64,000 nucleotides of DNA from positions 1 to 64,000 of the forward strand of contig CAZDCK010000017.1 in NCBI GenBank assembly GCA_964503965.1, written 5' to 3'. The notes beneath the pieces are model-generated. The model had not been told where the DNA came from, ran no database searches, and worked only from the letters and a program-made list of their open reading frames with translations. Source of the stretch: Eutrophocola sp964503965 (GTDB lineage Bacteria; Pseudomonadota; Gammaproteobacteria; Pseudomonadales; Pseudohongiellaceae). Shown here one piece after another: positions 62,876 through 64,000 of the stretch (within the stretch, counting starts at the first letter, position 1; each line of letters begins with the position of its first letter). The position numbers and the translations under genes are program-made.

Positions 62876-63750
62876 AAAATTCGACTCTTTTTTCACTCGT
62901 CACCATGGCACTGGCTGTCATCGTCGCATACAACTGCCTTTATGTAGTACGGGAAATAGACCGTGCCGTTTTACTGACTTTTGGTGAAGTCACCAATTTT
63001 GATGTGCCGCCAGGACTGCATTTCAAACTTCCCGGTGTGCATACTGTGCGCCGCTTTGATGGACGCATGCAGACACTGGATGCCCCTGCGCAGAGCTATC
63101 TGACCGCAGAGAAGGAATATCTGGAAGTGGATTCCTATGCCAAATGGCGAATCCACAACACGGCTGATTATTACCGAAGTACATCCGGGGATGAAAACAG
63201 TGCCAACAACCTCCTGGCACAGCGTATCAACACTGGTCTGCGAAATCAGTTCGGTGTCCGCACCGTCCATGAAGTGGTATCGGGAGAGCGGGATATGCTG
63301 ATGGAAGAGCTGACTGAAAACCTGAATGCCATTGCCCAGGAAGAACTCGGCATTGAAGTTATAGATATCCGTGTAAAGAAAATTGATCTGCCGCCGAATG
63401 TCAGTGAGTCCGTTTACCAGCGCATGAATACAGAGCGCCAGGAAGAGGCTCGCGAGTTACGCTCTACCGGTGAAGAGCTGGCTGAAGGCATTCGTGCAGA
63501 AGCTGATCGCCAGTCTATCGTTATCCGGGCAGAAGCCTACCGCGATTCTGAAAATATACGCGGTGAAGGTGATGCACAGGCTGCAGCTATCTATGCAGAT
63601 GCCTTTAACAAGGATCCGGAATTCTATGAATTTACCAGAAGCCTGAATGCCTACGTGGAAACATTCAGTGATAGTGGTGATGTACTGGTAATCAGTCCGG
63701 ATAGTGATTTCTTCAAATACCTGAACAGCAGCCTCCCGGAAGCTGACTGA
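62872..63750 (+). CDS. hflC: HflC, subunit of the HflKC complex regulating FtsH
   Basis: 292 residues. N-terminal membrane helix (LVTMALAVIVAYNCLYVV), then the SPFH domain: REIDRAVLLTFGEV, PPGLHFKLPGVHTVRRFDGR, QTLDAPAQSYLTAEKEYLEVD, and the long helix with REELRSTGEELAEGIRAEADR-like text. Start overlaps the hflK stop (ATGA), so translation is coupled. Full length for the family. Confidence 0.95.
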   Translation: MKNSTLFSLVTMALAVIVAYNCLYVVREIDRAVLLTFGEVTNFDVPPGLHFKLPGVHTVRRFDGRMQTLDAPAQSYLTAEKEYLEVDSYAKWRIHNTADYYRSTSGDENSANNLLAQRINTGLRNQFGVRTVHEVVSGERDMLMEELTENLNAIAQEELGIEVIDIRVKKIDLPPNVSESVYQRMNTERQEEARELRSTGEELAEGIRAEADRQSIVIRAEAYRDSENIRGEGDAQAAAIYADAFNKDPEFYEFTRSLNAYVETFSDSGDVLVISPDSDFFKYLNSSLPEAD

Positions 63751-63772
63751 CAGAAAAACCTGGGGCTCCCGG

Positions 63773-63958
63773 ATGTGGCGGGAAATTGGTATAGCCATCA
63801 GCCTGATGCTGGTAATAGAAGGTATAATTCCTTTTTTGTATCCGCAAAGATGGCGACAGCTAGTTGCATCCCTGGCGGAAATAGACAACAGCACCCTGCG
63901 CCGGATAGGACTGGGGAGCATGGTAGCAGGACTTATCCTGCTCTATCTGGTGAATTAG
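63773..63958 (+). CDS. DUF2065 small membrane protein
   Basis: 61 residues with two membrane segments (IGIAISLMLVIEGIIPFLYP and GLGSMVAGLILLYLV). The WR-Q middle and the -R-R-I-G-L-G- turn mark DUF2065, which stands just after hflC in many gammaproteobacteria and is presumed to be an accessory of the HflKC complex. 22 bp after hflC, 10 bp before the next start. Confidence 0.9.
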   Translation: MWREIGIAISLMLVIEGIIPFLYPQRWRQLVASLAEIDNSTLRRIGLGSMVAGLILLYLVN

Positions 63959-63968
63959 AGACTCCACA

Positions 63969-64000
63969 ATGAGTAAAGTAAACCGCTGGCTGTTACCAGA
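63969..64000 (+). CDS. hisZ: ATP phosphoribosyltransferase regulatory subunit, 3' end outside window
   Basis: Only eleven codons are in the window: M-S-K-V-N-R-W-L-L-P-D. The R-W-L-L-P-D opening is that of HisZ, and hisZ is the usual gene after hflC/DUF2065. HisZ is a histidyl-tRNA-synthetase-like activator of HisG in histidine synthesis. The call rests on position plus this short text. Confidence 0.75.
   Translation, partial: MSKVNRWLLP

Overview
The window looks like a draft chromosome scaffold of a marine-type gammaproteobacterium. The evidence is the gene order nnrD-tsaE-amiC-mutL ... miaA-hfq-hflX-hflK-hflC-DUF2065-hisZ, which is characteristic of Gammaproteobacteria, together with many exported oxidoreductases and a run of 100 Ns (37531-37630), which marks a scaffold join. 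Moderate GC, lack of transposases and a DUF1592/DUF1552/ankyrin cluster would fit an oligotrophic lineage of the OM182/Pseudohongiella kind, but that placement is inference.

Left part (1-18.7 kb): a truncated metallo-beta-lactamase-fold hydrolase, an exported serine hydrolase, an HD-domain protein, an OmpA-type porin with its own promoter and terminator, then a leftward pair (lipoprotein amidohydrolase plus PQQ sugar dehydrogenase). A leftward rubrerythrin / Fe-S CCG-domain protein / DUF3501 cluster is a likely peroxide-defence unit. After it come a large AsmA-type protein with internal repeats, a SixA phosphatase, a second PQQ sugar dehydrogenase, and two twin-arginine-exported FMN hydroxy-acid oxidases flanking a twin-arginine-type TIM-barrel epimerase.

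18.9-26.0 kb is the most distinctive block: a secreted ankyrin protein, a di-haem DUF1592 protein, a twin-arginine DUF1552 protein and a cytochrome c-PQQ dehydrogenase fusion, all rightward and all predicted to be exported. Together they look like one periplasmic electron-transfer or oxidation system of unassigned substrate.

26-37.5 kb mixes housekeeping and stress genes (coiled-coil protein, cinA, pirin, polyphosphate:AMP phosphotransferase, NfeD/slipin pair, MFS carrier, alanine dehydrogenase) with two broken signalling genes: a GAF-PP2C remnant, and a chimera joining the start of a membrane sensor to the end of a CsoR-family repressor. The alanine dehydrogenase is cut by the scaffold gap.

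37.8-50.9 kb holds a TraB/GumN protein, a sulfatase, a DUF6152 pair, a codon-atypical DCC-UbiG pair, a tRNA-Arg(CCG) with three degenerate tandem tRNA-like copies and a 135-bp inverted-repeat-bounded structured element, two MFS carriers, a thiamine-diphosphate enzyme, an encapsulated-ferritin-type protein without encapsulin, a LysE exporter and a small basic protein.

51-64 kb is the conserved core block (nnrD to hisZ), interrupted between mutL and miaA by leftward murI, a soxC-like molybdoenzyme and its cytochrome c. hflX appears to start with ATT, and its leader can form two mutually exclusive stems. All calls come from reading the sequence; no database search was possible.
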